DNA of 64,000 bases from Glandiceps talaboti. Taxonomy: Eukaryota > Hemichordata > Enteropneusta > Spengelidae. This document shows positions 1-9,120 of the stretch, in pieces. The notes below the pieces were generated by a model. That model worked only from the letters and a program-made list of their open reading frames with translations. It made no database searches and was not told where the DNA came from. The DNA lies in assembly GCF_964340395.1 (NCBI RefSeq), contig NC_135550.1:5108101-5172100 (forward strand), read 5' to 3'. Numbering within the stretch: the first letter of the stretch is position 1; each line of letters starts with the position of its first letter. The position numbers were made by a program, and so were the translations under genes.

Positions 1-76
<76 letters not shown>

Positions 77-88
77 CATCCATCCATC
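1..88. repeat. (TATC)n microsatellite with short CATC tail
   Basis: Perfect TATC tetranucleotide repeats run from the window edge to about 76, followed by three CATC units. The repeat is cut by the left edge, so its full length is unknown. Confidence 0.97.
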
Positions 89-99
89 AATCCGTCCAT

Positions 100-395
100 T
101 CACTCTCAAGATATAGCATAATTATTGACACTTATTAATTATGAAAATGACTAAGCATAACATCAATAAGCTTTATGAGACGTACACCCTGGTATCATGA
201 ATGTATGTACACAATTATATAGAACTTGAATCTTGCACTCTTCATATATATCATAATTACTGACAATCATTAATTATGCAGATGACTTATTAAAACTAAA
301 AGCTACATCAACAAACTTTATGGGATATATGCCCTTTGGTTTTAGTTAAAGTATGTACCAAGTGATATTCAATTTGAACCTAATCATGCAAATGA
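100..395 (+). repeat. Two degenerate ~150-bp repeat copies
   Basis: Two diverged copies follow one another (about 106-240 and 241-395). Shared landmarks are a CATAATTA..TGACA..CATTAATTATG block, an ACATCAA..A..CTTTATG block and a GTATGTAC..AATT block. A third, partial copy appears at about 1366-1460, beyond the LINE, so the LINE appears to have inserted into this repeat. No coding potential is seen. Confidence 0.55.
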
Positions 396-409
396 AGCAT
401 AATCTACAG

Positions 410-1263
410 TATCATCAATACGCTGATGATAACAATGTATACCTCACCTTTTCATATCCAGATGCTTCTACAGCTATTTACTCTACAGAAACCTGCATCA
501 GTGACATAAAACTATATGGATGACAGAAAACAAGTTACAGCTAAATGACTCAAAGACAGAGATTCTCCTTATTCGCTCCAAATTCAACACATTGCCTGAT
601 CCAGTAGACCATCTTAAAATTGGATCAGCATCTGTACCTGTTGTGAAGACAGCACGGAATATCGGAGTTACTTTCGACAACACACATATGCTGACACACC
701 ATATCAAGAATACATGCAATTCCATTTATAACCATCTCCGCCGAATTGGATCAATTAGAAAATACATTACAAACAAAGCCTGTCAAACACTTATCCATGC
801 TATCTTGTCAGCCAAGCTGGATTATGGAAATGCACTCCTTTATGGTCTCCCTGATAATTCTATTGCTCTGCTTCAACGTACTCAGAACACTGCTGCCAGA
901 ATAGTCACTCGGTCAAAGAAATTCACTCATATCACACCAACTCTCTGTGACCTACATTGGTTGCCTGTCCACTTCAGGATTGAATTTAAGATCCTTCTCC
1001 TGACTTACAAAGCTCAAAACAATAAAGCCCCAGGATATATCTCAGAATTGATCGAGAAATATAAACCACAACGCTCCCTTCGATCAGCTAAAAAAAGCCT
1101 GTTAGTCCAGCGTACATTTAACAACAAAACCTATGGCGGTCGCGCCTTTACAATCTGTGCTCCAAAGCTTTGGAATGACCTACCACAGGATATACGCCAG
1201 TCAACAAGCCTGAAAAAACGACTGAAACATCACATGTTTATGCGAGCATTCTGTGTAAATTGA
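410..1263 (+). pseudogene. LINE ORF2 C-terminal fragment (reverse transcriptase palm to thumb), frameshifted
   Basis: Position 410 onward reads YHQYADDNNVYLTFS, with the catalytic YADD box at 419-430, but meets TGA at 521. A change of frame near 505-517 is needed to continue into the long open frame (520-1263, 247 codons). That frame contains LNDSKTE (residues 8-14), the ARNIGVTFD thumb block (45-53), LDYGNALLYGLPD (100-112), LHWLPV (145-150) and KLWNDLP (216-222), and ends near AFCVN. These blocks are characteristic of CR1/L2-clade polymerases, which copy their own RNA at a nicked target. The endonuclease and fingers are missing and the frame is broken, so the copy should be inactive. The exact clade is uncertain. 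Confidence 0.85.
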
Positions 1264-1272
1264 ACACCATCT

Positions 1273-1311
1273 AGCGCCTTTGAACAATTTGACTTTTGGG
1301 AATTTGGCGCT
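1273..1311 (+). other. 3' UTR hairpin of the LINE
   Basis: AGCGCC (1273-1278) pairs perfectly with GGCGCT (1306-1311) across a 27-nt loop, just before the ATATAAAT and trinucleotide tail. A stem-loop just upstream of a short tandem tail is the template end recognised by some L2-type reverse transcriptases. The role here is inferred from position. Confidence 0.5.
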
Positions 1312-1323
1312 ATATAAATTTTT

Positions 1324-1357
<34 letters not shown>
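1324..1357 (+). repeat. (ATG)n tail of the LINE
   Basis: About eleven ATG trinucleotides lie directly after the LINE 3' end. It is probably the element's own 3' tail and not an independent microsatellite. It generates spurious poly-His and poly-Asp frames. Confidence 0.9.
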
Positions 1358-1359
<2 letters not shown>

Positions 1360-1365
1360 ATAACT

Positions 1366-1460
1366 ATAAACTATATTATCAAACTTGCCCATTTATATCA
1401 TCCGACCAAGGTGTGTACCAAATTATATTGAATTTGAAGCGTTCATTAATTATATGTACA
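1366..1460 (+). repeat. Third, partial copy of the degenerate ~150-bp repeat
   Basis: The stretch ATCAAACTT..GGTGTGTACCAAATTATATTGAATTTGAA matches the second half of the copy at 300-395 (ATCAACAAACTT..AGTATGTACCAAGTGATATTCAATTTGAA). It shows the pre-insertion repeat continuing past the LINE. Confidence 0.5.
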
Positions 1461-1576
1461 CACATAATACATACATACAAATGTACATACATATACATAC
1501 ATACATACATACATACATACACACATACATGTACATACATACATACATACATACATACATACATACATACACATAC
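1455..1576. repeat. (ACAT)n microsatellite
   Basis: Imperfect ACAT/TACA tetranucleotides with a few TGTACA and ATATAC interruptions. Several short open frames across it are artefacts of the repeat. Confidence 0.95.
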
Positions 1577-2500
1577 AGACTATAGCTATACTAAACCTCT
1601 CTTATTGGTTCAGTTGTGCTAAAAAACAAACACGTAATTAAGAGTATGGATTAGACTTAATGTTTTAATTGTCGACTGTGTAATGTGAAGTTCTCCTATT
1701 TGATTTATTTGTTGGGCTCTGAATTCCATTTTATAACTAAGGTATGTTATTCAAACGGGGTGACTCATCCTGACTTTTGTGTTCAGAGCGTTTTCACAAA
1801 TCTTGCACCGTTTTCCGACTATTTGCATTTACCGAGAAACAATTGATTTGCATATGGTGTGTCCCCAAGGGTATGTTATGTAAGCTTGTGGTTAACACCA
1901 CTTGTCAATACCCACAGAGCGAACAACTGAGTAAATTTCTGACTGAAGACGCTGATTGGCTGTCACTCAATATAACATGTGCACCACTTGCTCGTTAATA
2001 CTGATCAATAGTTTCCCGCCAAAACTTAAAATCACAGGTGATGGATTGGGGATTCGTTGTTGCTCTTTATTTTGATTGGTTCTCAATGCCTATTCAAATA
2101 CTTGTAAATCGGTCTCGGGGCGACGACAGCTCAAGTTCAAAATGGCTATCTCTCTGATATGTGAATTGCGGAGGCTCGATGGAAGATATAGATGCGAGTT
2201 CCGAAGACGGAGGATGCCCAAAGTTGTGCCTAACTGTTTGGTTTTGATAACTGACATCATGGTAGGATAGATTATAATTACTTCGTTGTTGACACCATGT
2301 CATTTGTTTTCTCTTGTACGAGTTGGGGTTTTGGGGCAAAGGACAAGAGGTTGGCCATTTCCATTGTCCAGGATCTACATGTAGGAGTAGTAAAAAAGTA
2401 TAGGATCGAATAGTTGAAAAATTTGGGATAAAAATTACATGACTACATAGTTAAGTGAACACAATTAATGACAACGTTCTATTTTGCACAATAATGGAGC
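1577..2500. other. Intergenic stretch, no supported gene
   Basis: No frame longer than about 80 codons and no recognisable domain. Inverted CCAAT boxes (ATTGG) occur near 1953 and 2075. A short GC-richer patch at 2110-2230 holds a 22-codon ATG frame (2179-2247) that is too short to call. An unannotated first exon here cannot be excluded. Confidence 0.6.
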
Positions 2501-2504
2501 TGGA

Positions 2505-2531
2505 TAGTAGTAGTAGTAGTAGTAGTAGTAG
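2505..2531 (-). repeat. (TAG)n / (CTA)n tail of a minus-strand LINE
   Basis: About nine TAG units lie at the 3' end (minus strand) of the LINE at 2505-3930. They directly follow AATAAATGATT on that strand, as expected for the element's simple-repeat tail. Confidence 0.85.
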
Positions 2532-2805
2532 AATCATTTATTATAGTGACATGAGGTAAACATACTACCGCAACAAACAAAACAATTTACATTACACAAC
2601 CTCCCAGCCAAATAGGCTTATATGTCACCTAAAGTGAAATAAAACATAATTAGAACAGATTGAGGAGCTTTTTTACAATAATGAAAATATCATTTACAAG
2701 GCAAAAATAAGAGTTATGAATTAATGTACAAGTTGTCCCTTCTCCTTAAAAATGCTTTCTCAATAAATCTGGTCATTTTCCGCACTTTTCTTGCTACCAA
2801 GTACC

Positions 2806-3930
2806 TTAGTTTTTCGTTTTCAGGTAAGTCAGTGTACTCATCTCCAAATCAAAAAAGGAAACCCGAAGGTCATTGTAAAAACTACAGTGCAAAAGAAAAT
2901 GAACTTCATTTTCGACGACATCGTCATGGCAGAGGGTGCAAACTCTTTCAGATATCGGTTCCCCTCTGAATCGTCCAGTTTCTATACGAAGGGGCAATAC
3001 ACCTGATCTGAACTGAGCCATGAAAGAACGTTGACTTCGTGATAAATTCATGGACACATAGGGTTCAACACCGTAACTAGTTTTGAAAATTCTATATGTT
3101 CTTAATTTTGGTTTATGATGCACCGTTTCTGACCAAGCTTGCTCTAAATTAATTCTTAGTTTACGTTCTACATTTTTTAGATCAATTGGCAACATAAAAT
3201 CAGTTTCAGTATCTATATTTAAATCATCAAATATAGTGCCTAATTCTGAAGACCAGTTAGAATTTCCGAGACTAAAATCCCACAAAAATATTTTCTTGGT
3301 CAGCCTATTTTCATCAAGTTGAAGTAAGTGATTCCAGTATCTAATCATCGAAATGTGTCTACGAACTCTACACGAATGCCAACCAGTATCGCCAGTCAAT
3401 GCATGTATTGGGGTAAACCTATTAACACCGAGAAAATATCGCAAGGCTCGGTTTTGTATCGTATCACATCTTTCATGTTTTCCAAAACCCCAAACCGCTG
3501 AAAAGTAATCAAGTATAGGGGATACACATGAATCAAAAAGCTTGGAATAGCTACTAAAACCCATATTCTTAAGTACTTTATACTTCGAGTTTACAGCACC
3601 AAGGGCTCTACTGGCAGAATCCGCAAGACGAGATGATGTAATCGAAAAATCCAAGTGTTCATTCAGTGTTACTCCTAGGTACTTATATTGATCTACATAA
3701 TGCAAAATATTTCTACCAATATGAAATTCAAAATCACTTCTTACATGACTCTTTTTACGAAAATGAACCACTTTCGATTTTACATCATTTACAGATAACC
3801 TCCACTTACAGCACCAATCATAGACAAAATCAAGCATTGACTGCATATCTACTTCGTTGTCTGATATCAACGCAATGTCGTCAGCATAAAGCAGCAACGG
3901 CACATAATCTTCACCAATCTTGACATAAGA
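2806..3930 (-). pseudogene. LINE ORF2 fragment: reverse transcriptase palm, thumb and C-terminal CX2C zinc-knuckle-like region
   Basis: The frame is open from about 3930 (no ATG; it simply enters after the truncation) to a stop just before 2806, about 374 codons. The first residues read KIGEDYVPLLLYADD; the YADD active-site box is at 3877-3888. Next come WRLSVNDVKSKV (the palm/thumb N..K motif) and YKYLGVTLNEHLDF. Near the C-terminus is a C-X2-C-X9-H-X4-C arrangement (CTLC...HFLLHC), a common putative nucleic-acid-binding motif of LINE ORF2 proteins. The length is roughly the last third of a full ORF2. The endonuclease and the fingers of the polymerase are missing. The frame is uninterrupted, so this insertion is younger than the other two LINE remnants. 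Confidence 0.88.
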
Positions 3931-3944
3931 TTACCAGATATGGA

Positions 3945-4260
3945 TGGATGTGATTACTAATCGCAAGTCAGACGTGAGTTCATAATTGTCCTATAAAGTG
4001 ATTTTACCTGATGTTAATCAGTATTACACACTGGAACATTAGAAACTTTTCTTTAAGCTATCATGTCTCTGGTATGTAGCAAAATTAGAAGATATTTCAA
4101 TATCAATGAATGCAATGAAAAAGCAAATTTTTTTAAATTATTCGTTGATTAATTCACTTTCAGATTGTACACCCAAGATGGATATCAGGACCCAAGATGG
4201 ATATCAGGACCAAAGACCCAAGATGGATGTGATTTTCAATCTCAAGGCAGAAGTGAGTCA
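3945..4260 (+). repeat. Degenerate exon-like unit related to the unit at 14,709-14,850
   Basis: Contains ACACTGGAACATTAG, TTTAAGCTATC and TTGATTAATTCACTTTCAG in the same order and spacing as 14,709-14,829. An acceptor-like CTTTCAG ends at 4163, and a GTGAGT donor-like site lies at 4253-4258, bounding an 89-nt exon-like block. That block holds a 19-bp direct repeat (4171-4189, 4190-4208) and a third partial copy at 4216-4228, each starting ACCCAAGATGG. A partial older copy with its own GTGAGT lies at 3932-3979. This is a distant relative of the big array; it is not part of it. Confidence 0.5.
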
Positions 4261-4277
4261 ATAATTGAATATATGTG

Positions 4278-4410
<133 letters not shown>

Positions 4411-4537
4411 CTCGGTGAGTATCAATCTGCTAAGACAGTGCTCTATACCGCAGTGGCAGAGCGTAATAGTTTTGGTAGTACTGGAACTCTTTCTTGGTTG
4501 TGACTCGGAGTTTCACGCATGGTGCGATCATCAGACA

Positions 4538-4562
4538 CTGGATTCAACTGACCAATCAAGAG
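4538..4562 (+). repeat. 25-bp perfect inverted match to 5807-5831
   Basis: The 25 bases here are the exact reverse complement of 5807-5831 and include a CCAAT box (GACCAATCAAG). The match drops sharply on both sides. It probably marks two inverted, diverged copies of a dispersed element. The 15-mer GATTACTGGAATACA, which begins at 4562, recurs at 5231. Confidence 0.6.
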
Positions 4563-4592
4563 ATTACTGGAATACATATATATATATATGTA

Positions 4593-5008
4593 TCCTTGAT
4601 GGTAATTACACACTGAACCTGTTTCCACAGTGCTAAAATGTATGTATTTCACGTGAAATTATCGCACGCGCGCGACCGTACAACAGCTCCAGTCAGAGAT
4701 GTAATCTCTGCATAACTGAAAAGTATATTATAATTTGTCAACCTCATCGTTGCACTCTAAATAAACGGAATGAACTTGTGTCGTCGTGTAGGCATAGACA
4801 TAAATCATTATTGCAGAACAATTAACTATGCTAATACGCTATGTTACTAGGTAGATATTCCCTGTTAGGAACATTAGAATAATAGAATTTAACGGTAAGG
4901 AAACGCAGATACTATATTCCATTCTACCCCTGATGAGTGAGGACTACGCACCTCACGAAACAGTTCTGTAGGGTCTATAGCATGTAATTTTGTTCAAATT
5001 TTCAAAAC

Positions 5009-5011
<3 letters not shown>
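4593..5011. other. Intergenic stretch, nothing recognised
   Basis: No open frame of interest. Contains a short CG-alternating patch (about 4665-4676) and otherwise unremarkable AT-rich sequence. Confidence 0.55.
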
Positions 5012-5091
<80 letters not shown>

Positions 5092-5117
5092 ACTGCAGCA
5101 GTTGTCTGATGATCGCG

Positions 5118-5169
<52 letters not shown>
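5012..5169. repeat. Compound (AT)n microsatellite split by a 30-bp conserved core
   Basis: Two AT tracts (5012-5087 and 5120-5169) flank a core containing AACTGCAGCAGTT and TCTGATGATCGCGC. The TGATGATCGC core is found in inverted orientation at about 4523-4535, also between AT tracts. This suggests a small dispersed element whose ends or interior are AT tracts. Confidence 0.75.
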
Positions 5170-5171
<2 letters not shown>

Positions 5172-5750
5172 TGTCATAATTTCTTGCAAGTGAAGTAAGC
5201 TATAAATACTATCAATCCACACGTTAGTAATGATTACTGGAATACAATAAAAAAGACCAGATAATCTCATTTTTCCATACTGAATGAAGTATTTGTAAGC
5301 AGACACGTTCAGCAGAGCTCACTCAGAATTGTTTTATACGTTATCTCAGGAATAGTACAGGTACACTAAACAAAGACACATGTAGTACTGCACCTGTCCT
5401 TTGCTAACGTGTCAATGAGCTTTGAGATTCACTGGTGGTGTTTTGATAAAAAAATTATATTAAACAAAACTATCAAAGCTTTCAACTATTGCCAATAATT
5501 GCAGTGTGCAAGTTACTTAGAAAATACTGTTGTCAGTCAGAACTTTATTTGCTAGAAAAAAGAATACAGATTTACAGATGAAATAGTCGCAAGTAACACT
5601 TCTTGATTCCGGTGTTGATACGCCACGGTGTTGGAACGTCTTAGATTGATTTGGATACCTAACTCCAACTAGTACTCTGAAATATAAACTAGCCATCTTG
5701 AAAATAAGACAGTTTAGACGCCAGTATTTGACGTTGCCGTACACACATTA
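5170..5750. other. Intergenic stretch, no supported gene
   Basis: Contains GATTACTGGAATACAATAAAA at 5231, shared in part with 4562-4576. A 75-codon minus-strand frame at 5517-5744 has no recognisable motif and is not called. Confidence 0.5.
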
Positions 5751-5754
5751 ATCG

Positions 5755-5769
5755 GGGGTGGGGGGGGGG
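5755..5769. repeat. G homopolymer tract
   Basis: A run of G with one T interruption, next to a CT-rich stretch (5793-5810). Length is likely to vary between individuals and to be error-prone in assembly. Confidence 0.9.
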
Positions 5770-5806
5770 ATTGGCGGTGTGTACGCCTTGATTCCTCTCT
5801 CTCGCT

Positions 5807-5831
5807 CTCTTGATTGGTCAGTTGAATCCAG
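5807..5831 (-). repeat. 25-bp perfect inverted match to 4538-4562
   Basis: Reverse complement of 4538-4562. It carries TTGATTGGTCA (an inverted CCAAT box), about 50 bp upstream of a TTTATAAGG element at 5862-5870. Confidence 0.6.
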
Positions 5832-6552
5832 ACCTGGTGTTGTTCATTATTCAAATGAGCATTTATAAGGCGAGACACACCCCAATGCGAGACACTTTCA
5901 GGACGGGCACCTTGCCGTAGGTAGGGTCACTCAATTGTCTCTAGATTCAGCCAACGTGCGGGGTAAGAGTTTATGTAGTTGTAATTCATTATACTTGTGT
6001 TACTTTTAACAATTTGGCCTGTTTAATGATTTTTTGTCATGTTCGCCTTATCATCTACTAGCATCTACTTTTAGCTGTGTATAATTTTGTATGCTTTTCC
6101 TTTTTGTATACTCACTGTAGGTTTGTTTCCTATTATCTACACGTTGCATGAATAATTATCTTGTATAGACAATAACACACCCCTACGCCGCAGTCATTTA
6201 GTGACCGGGTCAACCCTTACCGTAAATATTCATATATAAATGTGAATTAAATTTAATACTTGATATTTTTCTGAAAATAAACCATCGAAAAATACCGTTT
6301 GCAAATGCTGAAGTAGTCGAACCGGCCTGCCAGCTTCACACGAACATAATTTCACAACCGCACGTTTTTGTTATTGTTTGGACAGTTTGACATAATGGTT
6401 TCACAGCTTCACTACAAATTTGGAACATATTCTGAGAAAATATCGACAAATACACTCGGGGTTCGTTGAAAAAAATGGAAGATATACACTCGTAGTGCAG
6501 CGGGGTCACGCTCTATCGTACTCATGTCAAATCGTATACTGTGATACAATGT
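5832..6552. other. Intergenic stretch; possible but unproven promoter at its left end
   Basis: An ATTGG box (5813-5817), an ATTCAAAT motif (about 5849-5856), a TATA-like TTTATAAGG (5862-5870) and a GTAAGA donor-like hexamer (about 5961) occur in promoter and first-exon order. No coding exon was found. The remainder to 6552 shows nothing recognisable. Confidence 0.25.
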
Positions 6553-6555
6553 AGG

Positions 6556-6588
6556 TACCCCCCCCCACCACCACCACCACCACCACCT
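6556..6588. repeat. C tract followed by (CCA)n
   Basis: About nine C followed by seven CCA trinucleotides, a compound simple repeat. Confidence 0.92.
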
Positions 6589-6621
6589 AAGTTAGTCTAC
6601 GCGGCAATGATTTGAGCTACA

Positions 6622-6868
6622 GTAGCTGGCGCTCAGTTGCTAAGTTTACCACTAGAGGTAGTAGAGGGCGAGCAGAAGGGTTGCCTAGTGACGAGTGAAA
6701 AGAACGACTCAGAATTTGTGAGATTTAATGTGAAATCTCGGAAATATACAAAAAATAAACGTAAAGTCAAACAAATAACGTCTAGCCTTCAATTCTTCAA
6801 TCATTGTGAGCTGTTCAAAATTGTCACAGATGGCAATTTAGCAATAAGTTAACCCTTGCTCAGGTCAT
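6622..6868 (+). repeat. Dispersed ~250-bp repeat, copy 1
   Basis: Matches the reverse complement of 11,450-11,715 over almost its whole length. Shared blocks in order are AGTTTACCACTAGAGG, GAGGGCGA, ACAAAAAATAAACGTAAA, GTCAAACAA, AATTGTCACAG, TGGCAAT and AAGTTAACNCTTGCTCAG. The CTAGAGG segment is partly duplicated here. No protein is supported: the 71-codon frame across it is not shared by the other copy in the same phase. Possibly an old non-autonomous element. Confidence 0.8.
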
Positions 6869-6869
6869 G

Positions 6870-7315
6870 GAAGTATAACATGTCCAACTGAACACAACGG
6901 TTGACCGGGCCAATGTACGTAGGAATTTCAATCCAACACCAAAACAGCCAACCAGGAAACAGTTCGAATTCGTAAAACTGTGACAATTCGATAAGTAAGA
7001 TTACCATGGGTCATTTCCAAACAAGTGTACACCCATTCAAACCAAATTGAATTGGACTCCACATGCAGCATAATGGAAAGTTAGGCTGGGGTCAGAATGG
7101 TGGGTTGAAAATGAGGCTCATGAGTTGAACCAAATTAAACCTCGGGAGGGGTCTGAACATTCAGACCTCAGGAGCAGTCGTTTACGTCTTGTAGTTTGCA
7201 AAAATGTGCACTTCATTTTATACCTACCATACATTTAATTATGAGGCATTTAATAGCCAAGCAAATGTGTGTCTGCCAAAATATCTCCAAATACGAAAGT
7301 TAAAGTGATGATAAT
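6870..7315. other. Intergenic stretch with one perfect short palindrome
   Basis: No gene seen. An 18-nt near-perfect palindrome (arms GGTCTGAA at 7150-7157 and TTCAGACC at 7160-7167) is the only structure noted. Confidence 0.5.
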
Positions 7316-8060
7316 ATAGCTATACAGTTGTATAATAATATGTTGTCATCTTTATTAACTTTATTGCCTTAAGTATAAAAGTATACCATGGAGTTCGCTT
7401 TGGTAGCTAGGTTAACATACGAATAGTGTGGACATGAATAACATTAAAAGTAGTAAATATATACATATACGCTAAAACGCCAAAACAAATTACGAATCAT
7501 TTAAAATACGAACTGACAGGACAAAAACTATTTTTGAAGCTATTTGTTTTGGTTTTGATTGATCTATATCGAGTACCAGAGGGCAGTAGTGCGAACAATG
7601 TGTAGGCTGGATAATGTGTGTCATTAATTACAGATTTTGCTTTCCTGTACCAATAATACTTGATGCCGTTCTCACAATTCTATTTAACTTAGAACGATCC
7701 TTATGAGTAGTGTTTCCATACCAGACTGTGACTGAGAATGTCAGAACACTCTCAACCACAGCCCGGTAGAATTTCTTTAAAATATCTTGACTGACACCAA
7801 AGCTCTTTAAACGGCGTAGAAGGAAAAGGCGTTGTTGAGCTTTTTTTTAACAACGTTGTCAACATTTTTCTCCCACTTTAAATCTTCGAAGATAAGTGAC
7901 CGAGAAAACTATATACTGGCAACTATTTTATAGTTACATTTTCCAAATAGATATTTAATAGAGATGTCAATTCCTAGTGTTGATTGAAGACAATATTGAA
8001 GATCTTTTTCGCAAAGCCCACATATAGTTGTATTTAGAGGTGAAGGAATCTCTTATTGCT
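7316..8060 (-). mobile_element. Old LINE remnant, minus strand
   Basis: On the minus strand the sequence runs from a degraded thumb region (about 8060), through recognisable LINE C-terminal coding sequence (7930-7497), to a 3' UTR that contains GGCAATAAAGTTAATAAAG (7350-7368), and ends near 7316. The AATAAAGTT terminus is typical of a LINE family common in fishes and marine invertebrates. Both frameshifts and stops are present, so the copy is old. Confidence 0.75.
7497..7930 (-). pseudogene. LINE ORF2 C-terminal remnant with frameshifts
   Basis: Minus-strand translation gives LKWEKNVDNVVKK (about 7887-7845). After a frame change at the T8 homopolymer (7841-7848) it gives AQQRLFLLRRLKSFGVSQ, then FYRAVVESVLTFSVTVWYGN, then RSKLNRIVRTASSIIG, ending at a stop at 7628-7630. 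A further frame change gives YTLFALLPSGTRYRS and NSFKNSFCPVSSYFK, stopping at 7497-7499. The order matches the region after the reverse-transcriptase thumb in many LINEs (RL.FLRRL.SFGV, VVESVL..SV..WYGN, R..KL..IV..AS.IIG, LPSG.RYR). At least two frameshifts make it a pseudogene. Confidence 0.8.
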
Positions 8061-8970
8061 ATGTACAGATACTGAAGTTGATATCAACTGTTAGTTTAAT
8101 ATAGTGTACCATACTTTACATCTCTGAAGTGGGGCGGAGGAGGGGGGTTAAAATATGTGTATACGGGGACAACGAACATTCTTGGGTTCATTTCTGGCGC
8201 CATCACATTTTTTGAGAGCACAAAGGGGGCTGCGGAATTTTTTTGACCAAAACAATTTTCTTCCTTCTTCTTTTGGTACCGCTGTTTACATTCTCTGAGC
8301 GCCAATCTATGTGAATCGGTTCAACCATCACTGTGCCGTTGGATATATGACGGTTGGATATGACAGTGATATGGGGCAAGTGTCATGAAATCCGAAAATG
8401 TAGTACTGATATAGTCAGATGAATTTGTATGAATTTCATTTACATACTTGCTCCTTTATTTGTAATATATTTTATAATGCTTTGTGTTTGATATTATGGG
8501 TGTAAAGCAAGAAATGCAATGTAAAAAAATAACCGGCGTTGTGATACACATGTACATGTACACTTTCTGGTCTTAAAAAATGAAGAGAAGAGTGTCCTAC
8601 ACTTTTTTCAGCAAATGATGAAATTGAGTAAATGTTGAGCACGCGCGCGCTCACAACGAATTGTCCTCATTACACATGTTACAAGTTCTAATGTTCCAAA
8701 ATGTTCCAATACTAAGTTAGCAAAGATTCGGGAGGTTGTGAAAAACGACAGCAGTCAATCATATGGCCGTATATGGCGCTACTCATCTGCTTTCGTTATT
8801 TTTTTTAAAGCTCAGTTATAAAGTGTACATGTACATATCTATCAGGATGCCACTTGTTTATATTTTTCACGTAGTATTTCTGGCTTAAAACAAATTAACC
8901 AGAATCCCGTATATGTGAAAGCATGTAATAAGCTGATAAAATATATTGTAAAAAAATAAACTTGCTCTTT
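8061..8970. other. Intergenic stretch with a G-rich patch
   Basis: A G/A-rich patch (8130-8149) and a short CG-alternating tract (8641-8651) are present. A TGTACATG repeat lies near 8548. The short frames at 8096-8305 and 8472-8654 show no domain and are not called. Confidence 0.5.
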
Positions 8971-8974
8971 ATTA

Positions 8975-9120
8975 GGGACCGGTCAGTTTCTTCGGCCTGG
9001 GGGGGGGGGGGTGGATTGGTAGGGGGGGTCACCCTGTTTTTGAAATTGGCAGTAGGGGTGTCATGCTGTTTTGAAAATTGTGGATAGGGGGGGTCGTTGT
9101 GTTTTAGATTGTGATGGAAG
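8975..9120 (+). mobile_element. G-rich repeat element, end 1 with GACCGGTC terminus
   Basis: Begins GGGACCGGTCAGTTTCT, then runs into a G tract and three modules of ~34 bp (near 9019, 9053 and 9086) of the form GGGGGGTCA..CTGTTTTTGAAA..TTG. The first 26 bases match the reverse complement of 10,775-10,800 at 24 of 26 positions. It is either one end of a single element split by 9,121-10,630, or a separate truncated copy. Confidence 0.65.

Larger units (their letters stand above)
396..1358 (+). mobile_element. 5'-truncated CR1/L2-like LINE with 3' hairpin and (ATG)n tail
   Basis: A reverse-transcriptase-derived reading frame (see 410-1263) is followed by a short 3' UTR, a hairpin at 1273-1311, the sequence GGCGCTATATAAAT, and an ATG trinucleotide tail. 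That order is typical of CR1/L2-type non-LTR retrotransposons, which prime on a conserved 3' structure and end in a short simple repeat. The 5' end falls near 396, inside a degenerate repeat whose next copy resumes after the tail; this marks the insertion limits. The copy holds only the C-terminal third of ORF2. Confidence 0.8.
2505..3930 (-). mobile_element. 5'-truncated LINE (YADD reverse transcriptase), minus strand
   Basis: The fragment reads on the minus strand from a truncated reverse-transcriptase palm (about 3930), through the thumb and C-terminal region, to a ~275-bp 3' UTR that ends in AATAAA-like sequence and a CTA trinucleotide tail (2505-2531). The 5' break at about 3931 abuts a degenerate exon-like unit that continues to 4260. 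No clear target-site duplication was found by eye. Confidence 0.85.

Noticed and set aside
1201-1622. Poly-His, poly-Asp and YIHTYIHT open frames
   Set aside because: They are translations of the ATG and ACAT simple repeats.
2179-2247. 22-codon frame beginning MEDIDASSEDGG
   Set aside because: Looks protein-like but is too short and has no convincing donor site or conserved partner.
5517-6852. Frames at 5517-5744 (minus) and 6637-6852 (plus)
   Set aside because: No recognisable domain. The second lies in a dispersed repeat whose other copy does not preserve the frame.
7150-7167. 18-nt palindrome as a binding site
   Set aside because: Perfect arms, but a single occurrence with no context; kept only as a note in the intergenic entry.
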